Origin: Pseudomonas sp. SLFW
GTDB taxonomy: Bacteria > Pseudomonadota > Gammaproteobacteria > Pseudomonadales > Pseudomonadaceae
Assembly (NCBI RefSeq): GCF_009905615.1
Contig: NZ_JAAAKW010000005.1
Location: forward strand, 248,001 to 312,000
Reading direction: 5' to 3'
Length of the DNA: 64,000 nucleotides
The position numbers and the translations under genes were made by a program. How positions within the stretch are numbered: the stretch's first letter is position 1; each line of letters starts with the position of its first letter. The notes under the pieces were generated by a model. It made no database searches. It was not told the origin of the DNA and was given only the letters and a program-made list of their open reading frames with translations. Below are positions 53,361-61,887 of the stretch, one piece after another.

Positions 53361-54152
53361 ATGAACTCAACCATCGAGACCGCGCTGTCGGTCACCAACA
53401 TCTGCAAATCGTTCGGCTCGGTTCAGGTGCTCAAGGGGATTTCGCTGGACGCCCATCGCGGCGACGTGATTTCCATTCTGGGGGCCAGCGGCTCGGGCAA
53501 GAGCACTTTCCTGCGCTGCATCAACCTGCTGGAATCTCCTGACGAAGGCCGGATCGTGCTGGGCGGTGAAGTCATCGAGATGAAGCAGAACGGCAGCGGG
53601 CGACTGATGCCCAGCAACACCAAGCAGGTCGAGGCGATGCGCAGCAAACTGGGCATGGTCTTTCAGAGCTTCAACCTGTGGTCGCACATGACCGTGATGC
53701 AGAACATCATCGAAGGCCCGATGCGCGTGCTCAAACGCTCCCGCGCCGAGTGCGTCGAAGAAGCCGAACAACTGCTGCACAAGGTCGGCCTGTACGATCG
53801 CCGCGATTATTACCCGGCGCACCTGTCGGGCGGTCAGCAGCAACGGGTGGCGATCGCCCGCGCGCTGGCGATGAACCCGCAGGTGATGCTGTTTGACGAG
53901 CCGACTTCGGCGCTGGATCCTGAACTGGTGGGCGAGGTGTTACGGGTCATGCGCTCGCTGGCGGAAGAGGGCCGCACGATGCTGGTCGTGACCCATGAAA
54001 TGGGCTTCGCTCGGCACGTGTCGAATCGGGTGGTGTTCATGGCCCAGGGCCTGATTGATGCCCAGGGCACGCCGGATGAATTGTTCGAAGGTTTGCCCAC
54101 CGAGCGTTTCCGCCAGTTTGTCGCCAGCCACAACCAGCGCGCCGCCGAGTGA
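53361..54152 (+). CDS. Polar amino acid ABC ATPase (HisP-like)
   Basis: The ATG at 53361 (GGAG upstream) gives 263 residues. Motifs: Walker [10 protein letters not shown]-loop [11 protein letters not shown], signature [10 protein letters not shown], Walker [13 protein letters not shown] and H-loop VTHEM. It drives the importer formed by the two preceding permeases. No TOBE domain is present, as is normal for this group. A GC-rich hairpin follows. Confidence 0.94.
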   Translation: MNSTIETALSVTNICKSFGSVQVLKGISLDAHRGDVISILGASGSGKSTFLRCINLLESPDEGRIVLGGEVIEMKQNGSGRLMPSNTKQVEAMRSKLGMVFQSFNLWSHMTVMQNIIEGPMRVLKRSRAECVEEAEQLLHKVGLYDRRDYYPAHLSGGQQQRVAIARALAMNPQVMLFDEPTSALDPELVGEVLRVMRSLAEEGRTMLVVTHEMGFARHVSNRVVFMAQGLIDAQGTPDELFEGLPTERFRQFVASHNQRAAE

Positions 54153-54159
54153 TCGCTGC

Positions 54160-54190
54160 CTGGCGCCCCGCGCATTTGCTGGGGCGCCAG
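54160..54190 (+). terminator. Hairpin after the ABC ATPase
   Basis: A 10-bp perfect stem (CTGGCGCCCC / GGGGCGCCAG) with an 11-base loop starts eight bases after the stop. No T tract follows, so efficiency is doubtful. Confidence 0.5.
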
Positions 54191-54231
54191 GAGCGCCGTA
54201 AGCTAGCGCCTTTCCCACGCGAGGCCCGGCC

Positions 54232-54711
54232 ATGGCGACGAACATCATTACCAGAGAAGGCCACACTGCCTTGAAGGCGGAGTTGGACCATCTGTGGCGG
54301 GTGCATCGCCCGGAAATCACGCAGAAGGTGGCCTGGGCGGCGTCCCTCGGCGACCGCAGTGAAAACGCCGATTACCAGTACAACAAAAAGCTGCTGCGCG
54401 AGATCGACCGCCGCGTGCGCTACCTACGCAAGCGGCTGGAAGACGTTAAGGTCGTGGACTATTCGCCGGAACAGGAAGGGCGGGTGTTCTTCGGCGCGTG
54501 GGTCGAGATCGAGAACGACGACGGTGAAGCCAAACGCTTTCGCATCGTCGGGCATGACGAGATTTACGGGCGTCTGGATTACATCTCCATCGACGCGCCC
54601 ATGGCCCGCGCGTTGTTGAAAAAGGAAGAGGGGGATGAGGTCACGGTTCAGACGCCGAGTGGCGAGGCGATCTGGTATGTGAGTGGGATCAGGTATGGCG
54701 CGGAGGGATAA
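54232..54711 (+). CDS. greB: Transcript cleavage factor GreB
   Basis: The 159 residues carry the GreA/B coiled coil with the acidic tip: WAASLGDRSENADYQYNKKLLREIDRRVRYLRKRL, where the Asp and Glu of GDRSENADY position the Mg ion in the polymerase channel. The C-terminal FKBP-like part is GRVFFGAWVEIENDDGEAKRFRIVGHDE. It rescues backtracked RNA polymerase. GreB rather than GreA follows from the basic, KKLLREIDRRVRYL helix. Confidence 0.95.
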   Translation: MATNIITREGHTALKAELDHLWRVHRPEITQKVAWAASLGDRSENADYQYNKKLLREIDRRVRYLRKRLEDVKVVDYSPEQEGRVFFGAWVEIENDDGEAKRFRIVGHDEIYGRLDYISIDAPMARALLKKEEGDEVTVQTPSGEAIWYVSGIRYGAEG

Positions 54712-54782
54712 AGCTGCGAACCCTTCTGACCGACTGCAGCTCGATAACGGGTGCGGCCGCGGCTCTTCATCGCCTGACCCAC

Positions 54783-54943
54783 CTTCGCGAATGAATTCGC
54801 TCCCACAGAGGTCAGGGTCGTCGCGAAGCTTGAGGTCTAACGCGGACTCAACTGTGGGAGCGAATTCATTCGCGAAGGGAACGGTCCAGTCGATACATCT
54901 CCAGCGTCTGACCCCCTTTTCGCGAATGAATTCGCTCCCACAG
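54783..54943. repeat. REP cluster: one single arm plus one full pair
   Basis: A right arm (54783-54808) is followed by a linker and a full inverted pair (54853-54943). The linker contains CGAAGCTTGAGGTCT, the same as in the cluster at 48.4-48.8 kb. It lies between greB and the convergent AraC gene. Confidence 0.9.
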
Positions 54944-54986
54944 GACTTAGTGTCGCCGGTGAGTTCTGGGCCTGGCTCCACCAGGT

Positions 54987-55922
54987 TCAATCTCGGCGCT
55001 CAGCCTGCAAAACCTCCCGCCGATACTGCCCCGGCGATTTCCCATGCACTCGCCGAAACGCCACCCCGAATGCCGCGTCGGAAAGGTAACCCAAGGACGC
55101 CGCAACGGTGGCGACACTTCCGGTGCCAGCGGCCAATCGTGCAGCGGCCACGCGCATGCGCCAGCGGGTGGCGTATTCCACGGGAGGCTGGCCGACCCGT
55201 GCCTTGAACAGGGCCGCGAAGCTCGACCGCGAAAGGCCGGCGATGTCGGCCATCTCGGCCAGTTTCCAGGATTTGTCCGGGGCGTTGTGGATCGCGCGCA
55301 TGACGTTGGCAACGGCCGGTTCCCGCAACCCTGCGAGCCAGGCCAGATCAGCGACATCGGCGGTGCTGATGTGATGGCGCAGCGCGTGAACGAAGATCAG
55401 CCGCAGCAGGTCGTTGCACATCGTGTACGCCCCGGCTAGCGCCGATTGCCACTCCCGGTCCAGTTCATCCAGCAGCCAGGCGAACGAAGATGCTCCCCCC
55501 GACTCGGCGCGGATGACGATAGCCGGTGGCAACAGCGCCAGCAAATCGCTCGCGCCGGGGCTGACCAGCGAGACGCTGCCACCTAACAGCTCCACCTCAT
55601 CCCCGACGCCAAAACTCGCCGACGCACCCGACGGCCCGAAAACCTCGGACGCATTCACGGCTTCAAGTTCGGGGGCGCTCGCCAGCACGAACGGCGTGCG
55701 GGACACCACAAAACAATCCCCCGCCTGCAAGCGGCGGGGCGGCTGATCCGGCAGGCACAGCCAGCATTCGCCCCGACGCACCACGTTGAATTTCAGCTCG
55801 ATGGGCCGGAAGCGCAACGCCCATTTGCCACCGGCTTGCAGCCGCACCGAACACGCGGCGCGCAGGCCCGCCAGGGAAAGGATGTCGGAGAGAGGATCGG
55901 ATACAGGGCTTTGGATGATCAC
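54987..55922 (-). CDS. AraC-family regulator with cupin sensor domain
   Basis: A GTG at 55922 gives about 311 residues beginning VIIQSPVSDPLSDILSL, as is usual for this subgroup (AraC with N-terminal cupin_6). A frame to 56009 would overlap the divergent SDR start and is less likely. The C-terminal part has two helix-turn-helix units: LAEMADIAGLSRSSFAALFK and VATVAASLGYLSDAAFGVAFRRVHG. It likely regulates the divergent SDR gene at 56008. Confidence 0.87.
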   Translation of the reverse strand: MIIQSPVSDPLSDILSLAGLRAACSVRLQAGGKWALRFRPIELKFNVVRRGECWLCLPDQPPRRLQAGDCFVVSRTPFVLASAPELEAVNASEVFGPSGASASFGVGDEVELLGGSVSLVSPGASDLLALLPPAIVIRAESGGASSFAWLLDELDREWQSALAGAYTMCNDLLRLIFVHALRHHISTADVADLAWLAGLREPAVANVMRAIHNAPDKSWKLAEMADIAGLSRSSFAALFKARVGQPPVEYATRWRMRVAAARLAAGTGSVATVAASLGYLSDAAFGVAFRRVHGKSPGQYRREVLQAERRD

Positions 55923-56007
55923 GACAGAAAACCGGATGATATGAACTGGTTCGTCCCGCCAGCTTAAAGAAGAATTGAACGCTCCGATACACACCAAGGA
56001 CATACCC

Positions 56008-56973
56008 ATGACGACCCTTCAACAACCGCTCCCTTCACCGTTCAACGCCGCGAGCACTGCCGACGACGTGATGACAGGCATCAACCTGAGCGGGCGCCTT
56101 GCCATCGTTACCGGCGGGTATTCCGGCCTGGGCTTGATCACCACGAAAAGTCTCGCGAACGCCGGGGCGCAGGTCATCGTGCCTGCCAGAGACGTCGAAC
56201 GTGCCCACGCTGCATTGGCGGGCATCACGGGTGTCAGCGTTCAGCCCATGGACCTGATGGCCCCGGCGTCCATTCGGACCTTCTGCGAGCGCATCGTCCA
56301 GCAGGGCCACCCGCTTTCTCTGCTGATCAACTGCGCGGGCGTCATGGCATCGCCTCCTGTCCGGGACGCCGACGGCCATGAAAGCCAGTTCGCCACCAAT
56401 CACCTCGGCCACTTCCGCCTGACCTGCGGCCTCTGGCCGGTGTTGAGGGCAGCAGGTTCGGCGCGGGTGGTGTCCGTTTCATCCCGAGGCCATCAGATCG
56501 CGGGCATCGATTTCGAGGACATCGATTTCAACCGTCGCCCGTATGACAAGTGGGTCGCCTACGGCCAGTCAAAAACCGCCAACGCGCTGTTCGCCCTGGC
56601 GCTGGATACTCGCGGTCGTGACCTTGGCATTCGCGCGTTTTCGCTGCATCCGGGCCAGATTCTGACCGACCTCGGGCGCCATTTGAGCCGCGCCGAGATC
56701 GACGCATTTGACGTATTCGATGAAAACGGCCAGCAGAAAATCGCCCCTGAACGCGGCCTCAAAACCCTTGAACAGGGCGCGGCGACCGGACTGTGGTGCG
56801 CGACCAGTCCACTGCTGGACGGCAAGGGGGGTGTGTATTGCGAAGACTGCAACATTGCCCCGGTGAACGATCCCGCGTCAGGCCGCAAAGGCGTTGCGCA
56901 ATGGGCGGCCGATCCCGAACTCGCGGCGCGCTTGTGGCACGTGTCGGAGCAGTGGACAGGCGTGACGCTCTGA
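56008..56973 (+). CDS. Short-chain dehydrogenase/reductase (retinol dehydrogenase-like)
   Basis: The ATG at 56008 (AAGGA upstream) gives 321 residues. The cofactor motif is AIVTGGYSGLGLITTKSL (T-G-x-x-x-G-x-G), then INCAGVMASP (N-A-G), the catalytic Ser in VVSVSSRGHQIAG, and YGQSKTANALFA (Y-x-x-x-K). It oxidises or reduces an alcohol/carbonyl with NAD(P). It is flanked by AraC genes on both sides. Confidence 0.92.
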   Translation: MTTLQQPLPSPFNAASTADDVMTGINLSGRLAIVTGGYSGLGLITTKSLANAGAQVIVPARDVERAHAALAGITGVSVQPMDLMAPASIRTFCERIVQQGHPLSLLINCAGVMASPPVRDADGHESQFATNHLGHFRLTCGLWPVLRAAGSARVVSVSSRGHQIAGIDFEDIDFNRRPYDKWVAYGQSKTANALFALALDTRGRDLGIRAFSLHPGQILTDLGRHLSRAEIDAFDVFDENGQQKIAPERGLKTLEQGAATGLWCATSPLLDGKGGVYCEDCNIAPVNDPASGRKGVAQWAADPELAARLWHVSEQWTGVTL

Positions 56974-56990
56974 CGCCCGACACGCGTACC

Positions 56991-57890
56991 TCACCGCGAT
57001 TCCGACGCCCCTCGGCCACTGTCATCCCGAGGCGTGCGGCCGAAGAACGCCTTGTACGCCCGGCTGAACGCGGCTTCGGATTCGTAGCCGATGGCGAAGC
57101 CGATTTCCCCGATGCGGCTGTCGTGTCGGGCCAGCATGGTCTTGGCCAGCGTCAGCCGCCATTCGTTCTGATAACGCAGCGGTGAGCGGCCCACCAGCGC
57201 GGTGAAGCGGTCGCAGAAACTGGAGCGCGACATACCGGCCACATCGGCGAGCACGTCGATGCGCCACTGTTGGCCGGGTTTTTCGTGAATCGCGCGAAGG
57301 GCGCGGGCGATGCGTTCATCCGACAATCCGCCGAGCCAGCCCGACGCCAGGCCTTGTTGAACCCAGGTGCGCAGGATGCGAATGACCACCAGGTCGATCA
57401 GGCGCGAGATCATCAGTGCGCCGCCCGGTTGAGTGTCGTTGGCCTCCAGCAGCATGAAATGCAGGATGCCTTCCGACCACGGCGCGGCGTCAGCGTGGCG
57501 GATGTGAATCAGCCAGGGCATGGCGAACAGCATCGCCTGAAAGCTGCCCGCGTCGAACCAGAACCGGCAAATGACCAGCGTCGCGGGGCCGTTCGTTGCC
57601 GTGATGGTCAACGGCGACGGATCATGGGGCAGCAGCAGAATGTCGCCCTGTTCGACGACGATGGCCTGTCGATCCGTCCCCTCGATGCGCAACTGCCCGG
57701 TTTGCAGCACGCAGACGTGGGCACTTTTTTCATCCAGATCCAGATGCTCTCCCTGCGCCACGCTGGACGAATAGACCCGATCCCCGGTGAGGCGAATCTG
57801 CGCCAATACCTGAGACAGCAAGTCACCCGCCGCCAACCCCTCCAGTTGCATTTCCGGAAGAATGATCAAATTTCCCAGTAAATCCGTCAT
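56991..57890 (-). CDS. AraC-family regulator with cupin sensor domain
   Basis: The 299 residues resemble the AraC protein at 55 kb in layout. The N-terminal cupin part holds HVCVLQTGQLRIEG and VVEQGDILLLPHD. The C-terminal DNA-binding part is IDVLADVAGMSRSSFCDRFTALVG and IGEIGFAIGYESEAAFSRAYKAFFG. It is convergent to the SDR gene and divergent from the membrane protein at 58023, which is its nearest possible target. Confidence 0.9.
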   Translation of the reverse strand: MTDLLGNLIILPEMQLEGLAAGDLLSQVLAQIRLTGDRVYSSSVAQGEHLDLDEKSAHVCVLQTGQLRIEGTDRQAIVVEQGDILLLPHDPSPLTITATNGPATLVICRFWFDAGSFQAMLFAMPWLIHIRHADAAPWSEGILHFMLLEANDTQPGGALMISRLIDLVVIRILRTWVQQGLASGWLGGLSDERIARALRAIHEKPGQQWRIDVLADVAGMSRSSFCDRFTALVGRSPLRYQNEWRLTLAKTMLARHDSRIGEIGFAIGYESEAAFSRAYKAFFGRTPRDDSGRGASESR

Positions 57891-58022
57891 GTTCGTTCGA
57901 CCACGCCTTCAATAACCTGAACGCCGAATCATAACGCTTCAGCGCCGACAAACCGAAACGCTCTCGTCGTCTTTCGGTGTCGAGCCGTTGTGCACATCAT
58001 CCAATAAAACAGGACGCACCCC

Positions 58023-58550
58023 ATGTTCGGCATTTCTCCCCTCGGCTGGGTACACACCCTCGGCAGCCTGCCCGCCATTCCGTTGGCGGCGTACATGTTC
58101 ATCAAGCACGGGCGCATCGTGCCGAGGTCAGGACCGGGCCTGGCGTACTTCCTCTTCATGCTGCTCGGCGGCAGCACGGTGTTCCTTGTGGCGAAACAAC
58201 CCGTCAGCCCGGTGATTGGCGCGATCACGCTGGTGTTGCTGTTCGCGGGGTACGGTGTTGGCTTCGTCAGCGCACTGGGCAGGGCACGTGTGTACCTCGA
58301 AACCGTCCTGCTGAGCCTGACCGCGTTTTTCCTCATGGTGCCCAGCGTCTCCGAAACCTTGCGCCGTGTGCCGGACGGCCATCCCATCGTCACCGACCCT
58401 GAGTCGCCGCTGCTGAAAGGCGCGCTGGGGTTTATCGCCCTCGCGCTGGTAGTGGGCGTCGTCGGGCAGATGATTCATCTGCGCCGGGAAGGCAAGCGCA
58501 ATGTCCAGGCTGCTCAGGCCACCCCAGCGGGCGCCACCAAGGTTCTCTAA
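58023..58550 (+). CDS. Four- to five-helix membrane protein of unknown function
   Basis: The 175 residues have hydrophobic segments near 10-27, 40-57, 62-83, 92-108 and 133-150, with a short soluble loop (SETLRRVPDGHPIVTDPES) and a charged tail. The overall form resembles small DUF2306-like membrane proteins, but no firm family was recognised. It is divergent from an AraC regulator 132 bases upstream. Confidence 0.75.
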   Translation: MFGISPLGWVHTLGSLPAIPLAAYMFIKHGRIVPRSGPGLAYFLFMLLGGSTVFLVAKQPVSPVIGAITLVLLFAGYGVGFVSALGRARVYLETVLLSLTAFFLMVPSVSETLRRVPDGHPIVTDPESPLLKGALGFIALALVVGVVGQMIHLRREGKRNVQAAQATPAGATKVL

Positions 58551-58591
58551 TCGCCTCGCGACACATCGGGCGTACCCCCTGCGCCCGGTGA

Positions 58592-58606
58592 ATAACATTT
58601 GGTTAT
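58592..58606. promoter_or_regulatory. ATAA-N7-TTAT box, LysR-type site
   Basis: The sequence ATAACATTTGGTTAT is a perfect LysR box of the OccR/NocR type (T-N11-A). A possible -35 TTGACA at 58628-58633 lies 21 bases downstream, so the box centre would be near -64, the usual place for an activator. The -10 (CAAATT) is poor. Confidence 0.5.
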
Positions 58607-58701
58607 GCACGGCGATATTTCTCTCATTTGACAGTATGGTCGCCACGTTCCAAATTGAGGCCACGACCACCGGCCGCTTCGGCTGACACTGGAGCCTCGA
58701 T

Positions 58702-59478
58702 TTGAACGCGCAGCCATCACCCGTAGTGCTCAGAGTCGATGCCCTGCACAAGCAATTTGGCGACGTGGCGGTGCTCAAGGGCATCGACCTGAAAGTCCGC
58801 CAGGGCGAAGTGATTTCCCTGATCGGCTCCTCGGGCTCCGGCAAAAGCACGTTTCTGCGCTGCCTCAATTTCCTGGAAATGCCCACCTCGGGCGCCATCG
58901 AAGTCAACGGCCGCGGGCTGCACATCGAGACCCGCAGCAACGGCAGCGTGCACCTCAGCAACCCGCGTCTGGTGGATGATTTTCGCGCCGAACTGGGCAT
59001 GGTGTTTCAGAGCTTCAACCTCTGGCCGCACCGCACGGTGCTGGAGAACGTCACCGAAGCGCTGATCTGGGTCAAGAAGCTGCGCCGCGACGAAGCCCGC
59101 GACCGTGCGATGCAGGTGCTGACCCGCGTCGGCATGGCCGAGAAAGCTGCGGCGTTTCCTTCGGCCTTGTCCGGCGGCCAGCAGCAACGGGTCGCCATTG
59201 CGCGGGTGTTGGCCATGCAGCCGCGCATCATGCTGTTCGATGAACCGACGTCTGCACTCGACCCCGAACTGGTGGGCGAAGTGCTGAGGGTCATCCGCGA
59301 GTTGGCGGAAGAGGGCAACACGATCTTGCTGGTCACCCACGAGATGCGGTTCGCCCGCGAAGTGTCCAGCCGGATCGTTTTTTTGCATAAAGGGGGCATC
59401 GAGGACGACGGCACCCCCGAAGAGGTCTTCAATCACTCCACGTCCGAACGTGTCAGGGCTTTCCTGTCACACCCTTGA
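58702..59478 (+). CDS. Amino acid/opine-type ABC ATPase
   Basis: The start is TTG at 58702 behind TGGAG, giving 258 residues. Motifs: Walker A GSSGSGKST, Q-loop [11 protein letters not shown], signature [10 protein letters not shown], Walker [13 protein letters not shown] and H-loop VTHEMRFA. It opens an importer operon with the order ATPase, binding protein, permease, permease, close to the occ/noc opine transport arrangement. The substrate class is polar amino acid or derivative. Confidence 0.93.
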   Translation: MNAQPSPVVLRVDALHKQFGDVAVLKGIDLKVRQGEVISLIGSSGSGKSTFLRCLNFLEMPTSGAIEVNGRGLHIETRSNGSVHLSNPRLVDDFRAELGMVFQSFNLWPHRTVLENVTEALIWVKKLRRDEARDRAMQVLTRVGMAEKAAAFPSALSGGQQQRVAIARVLAMQPRIMLFDEPTSALDPELVGEVLRVIRELAEEGNTILLVTHEMRFAREVSSRIVFLHKGGIEDDGTPEEVFNHSTSERVRAFLSHP

Positions 59479-59519
59479 ATCGCTGCTGCCGCCACTGAAA
59501 TGATCTTAGGTATCTCTCG

Positions 59520-60329
59520 ATGAAGAAGACTTTGCTCGCGTTCGTTTGTGGCTCTGCGTTGATCGGCCTCACCTCCGGTGTCAACGCAGCGGAAGATACC
59601 TTGACGGTCGGCACCGAGGGCGATGCCCCGCCGTACAGCATGGCCGACGTCAACGGCAACGTGACCGGCTATGACGCCGACATCGCCAATGCCGTGTGCA
59701 GTGAAATGAAGGTCAAATGCCGTTTTGTCGTGCAGTCCTTCAGCACGCTGATTCCCTCCCTGAGCACCGACCGTTTCGACGTGATCGTCTCGGGCCTGGG
59801 CATCACCGAAGCGCGCAAGAAACAGATCGATTACTCGATTCCCTACGGTGGCGTGCCGCAGTACTACGTGATCGCCAAGGACTCGCCGATTGCCTCGCTG
59901 GGGTCGATCACCGAGATCGAGAAGCAGCTCGACGGCAAGACCGTGGGCGTGGTCAACGGCACCACCTACGCCAAATACGTGCAGAAGCACCTGCCCAAAT
60001 CCGAGGTGAAAACCTACGACGCCACGACGCAGATGCTGGCCGACCTGGAAGCGGGCCGGATCGATTCCGCCTACAGCGATTCGCCGACCTGGACCGACTT
60101 CTTCAAAACCCCCGGCGGCGCGAAGTTCACGCGGGTGAAAGTGGCCGTGCGCCAGGCGGATGACCCGACCGTGCTCGGTTACGGCATGGGCGTGGGCATC
60201 CGCAAGGGCAACAGCGCGTTGCAGGCCAAGGTCGACAGCGCATTGTGCGACCTGTCGAAGAAAGGCCAGCTCACTGCGATCAGCAAAAAATGGTTCGACG
60301 AAGACTACGCCATCCCCTGCAAACAGTAG
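59520..60329 (+). CDS. Periplasmic amino acid/opine-type binding protein
   Basis: The 269 residues start with a signal peptide (cleavage after SGVNA-AED). The mature SBP_bac_3 protein shows LTVGTEGDAPPYSMADVNGNVTGYDADIANAV, VVQSFSTLIPSLSTDRFDVIVSGLGITEARKKQIDYSIPY and a Cys pair (VCSEMKVKC) that may form a disulphide. It serves the permeases at 60404 and 61117. Confidence 0.93.
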   Translation: MKKTLLAFVCGSALIGLTSGVNAAEDTLTVGTEGDAPPYSMADVNGNVTGYDADIANAVCSEMKVKCRFVVQSFSTLIPSLSTDRFDVIVSGLGITEARKKQIDYSIPYGGVPQYYVIAKDSPIASLGSITEIEKQLDGKTVGVVNGTTYAKYVQKHLPKSEVKTYDATTQMLADLEAGRIDSAYSDSPTWTDFFKTPGGAKFTRVKVAVRQADDPTVLGYGMGVGIRKGNSALQAKVDSALCDLSKKGQLTAISKKWFDEDYAIPCKQ

Positions 60330-60403
60330 AACGCCAAGGGCGACGCTTCACGCGTCTGAGGCATGGGCAGCGTTCGCGCAGTATTGAATGAGTCGGGTGG
60401 TCA

Positions 60404-61117
60404 ATGACGGACGTATGGCGGTTTTTATTCGAGCAGGGCTGGGCGGTTTCCTTGCTCAAGGGCAGTGCCGTAACACTGGGGTTGGGCCTGCTGGGCATGT
60501 GTGTGGGCCTGATCGTCGCACTGCCGCTGGCCATCGTCCGCTGGCGTGAGGTGTACCTGTTGGGCCGTCTGGTCGAGGCCTACACGATGCTGGTGCGCAG
60601 CATTCCGGGGTTGTTGATCATTTACCTGATCTTCTTCGGCTCGGTGCAGGTGGTGGATCAGATCGGCGCGTTCTTCGGGTTTCAGTCGGCGTTGCGCAAC
60701 GCCTATCCGTTTCTGATGGGGGTGTTGGCGATCAGCATCATTTCCAGCGCGTATTCGGTGGAAGTGTTGCGCGGGGCGCTGGCGACAATTCCGGAAGGGC
60801 TGATTGAAGCGTCGAAGTCATTGGCCATGCCGCGCAAGGCGATCTACTTGCGGATCGTCCTGCCGTTGATGCTCAGGAGTGCGTTGTCGGGCCTCAACAA
60901 CGTCTGGCAGATGACCATCAAGGACACCTCGCTGGTGTCGGTGGTGGGCCTGGGGGAATTGATGCGCACGGCGGCGTTGGCAGCGGGCATCTCCCGCAGT
61001 CCGCTGGCGTTCTACCTCATCGCCGGGCTGGTGTTTCTGTTGATCACCTGGCTCAGCCAGCGACTGTTTCGGGTGTGTGAAGTGCACCTGAATCGCGGAT
61101 TTCGAGGGGCGCGTTGA
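60404..61117 (+). CDS. Amino acid/opine-type ABC permease (first)
   Basis: The 237 residues have about five membrane helices. The EAA loop is EASKSLAMPRKAIYLRIVLPLMLRSALSG, and the segment NNVWQMTIKDTSLVSVVGLGELM is typical of the HisQ-like half. Its stop overlaps the next ATG (TGATG), so the two permeases are made together. Confidence 0.93.
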   Translation: MTDVWRFLFEQGWAVSLLKGSAVTLGLGLLGMCVGLIVALPLAIVRWREVYLLGRLVEAYTMLVRSIPGLLIIYLIFFGSVQVVDQIGAFFGFQSALRNAYPFLMGVLAISIISSAYSVEVLRGALATIPEGLIEASKSLAMPRKAIYLRIVLPLMLRSALSGLNNVWQMTIKDTSLVSVVGLGELMRTAALAAGISRSPLAFYLIAGLVFLLITWLSQRLFRVCEVHLNRGFRGAR

Positions 61118-61821
61118 TGGACTTGGACTTGCTGCAAGAGGCCATCCCCTTTCTGCTCAAAGGGGCGGAGGTGACGTTGCTCATCGGCCTCTTCGGGGTG
61201 CTGGTGGGGTTGCCGTTCGGGGTGTTGCTGGCGCTGTTGCGCCTGTCGGGCCGCCCTTGGATCGTGGCGTGTTGTTCGGCGTTCAGCGGTTTTTTTCGCG
61301 GCACGCCGCTGCTCGTCCAGCTGTTCATTCTCTATTACGGGTTCGGGCAACTGGAGTTCGTGCGGCACACCCCGGTGCTGTGGTGGGTGGTCGGCAGCAG
61401 CCTCAACTGCGCGGTGCTGACTGTGGTGCTCAACACGGTGGCCTACACCTCGGAAATCTTTCGCGGAGGGTTTCAGTCAGTTCCCCACGGTCTGGTGGAA
61501 GCGGCGCAGGCGTGTGGCATGTCGAAGTGGGTGACCTTCCTGCGAGTGCGCTTTCCGCTGGCCTTGCGTCAGGCACTCCCCGCATACGGCAACGAGATTG
61601 CGATCATCGTGAAGGAGTCGAGCCTGGCCTCGACCATCACGGTGCTGGAAATCACAGGCTATGCGAAACGGCTGATGAGCGAAACCTTCGCCATCATCGA
61701 GATCTTCGTCATCGCCTCGGTGTTTTACCTGGTGATCAACCTGGTGGCGATGCTGCTGGTGCGCCAGTTCGAGCAGTACCTGTCGGGCGGCGTGAAAGCC
61801 ACCCGCAAAATTCGGATCTGA
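61117..61821 (+). CDS. Amino acid/opine-type ABC permease (second)
   Basis: The ATG at 61117 overlaps the previous stop; a TTG at 61114 is the other option. The 234 residues include GFFRGTPLLVQLFILYYGFG and the EAA loop EAAQACGMSKWVTFLRVRFPLALRQALPA, the HisM-like half. With the first permease it forms the channel. Confidence 0.93.
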   Translation: MDLDLLQEAIPFLLKGAEVTLLIGLFGVLVGLPFGVLLALLRLSGRPWIVACCSAFSGFFRGTPLLVQLFILYYGFGQLEFVRHTPVLWWVVGSSLNCAVLTVVLNTVAYTSEIFRGGFQSVPHGLVEAAQACGMSKWVTFLRVRFPLALRQALPAYGNEIAIIVKESSLASTITVLEITGYAKRLMSETFAIIEIFVIASVFYLVINLVAMLLVRQFEQYLSGGVKATRKIRI

Positions 61822-61887
61822 TTCCCGCGTCCGCGGGATGTCATTAGTGCGCGCGGCGCCTGTCGCGCTCTGCTCAAGGGTCGGTTC

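Noticed and set aside
55923..56009. Longer N-terminus of the AraC gene at 55 kb
   Set aside because: The extra 29 codons overlap the start of the divergent SDR gene and its ribosome binding site and look unlike the family's N-terminus.
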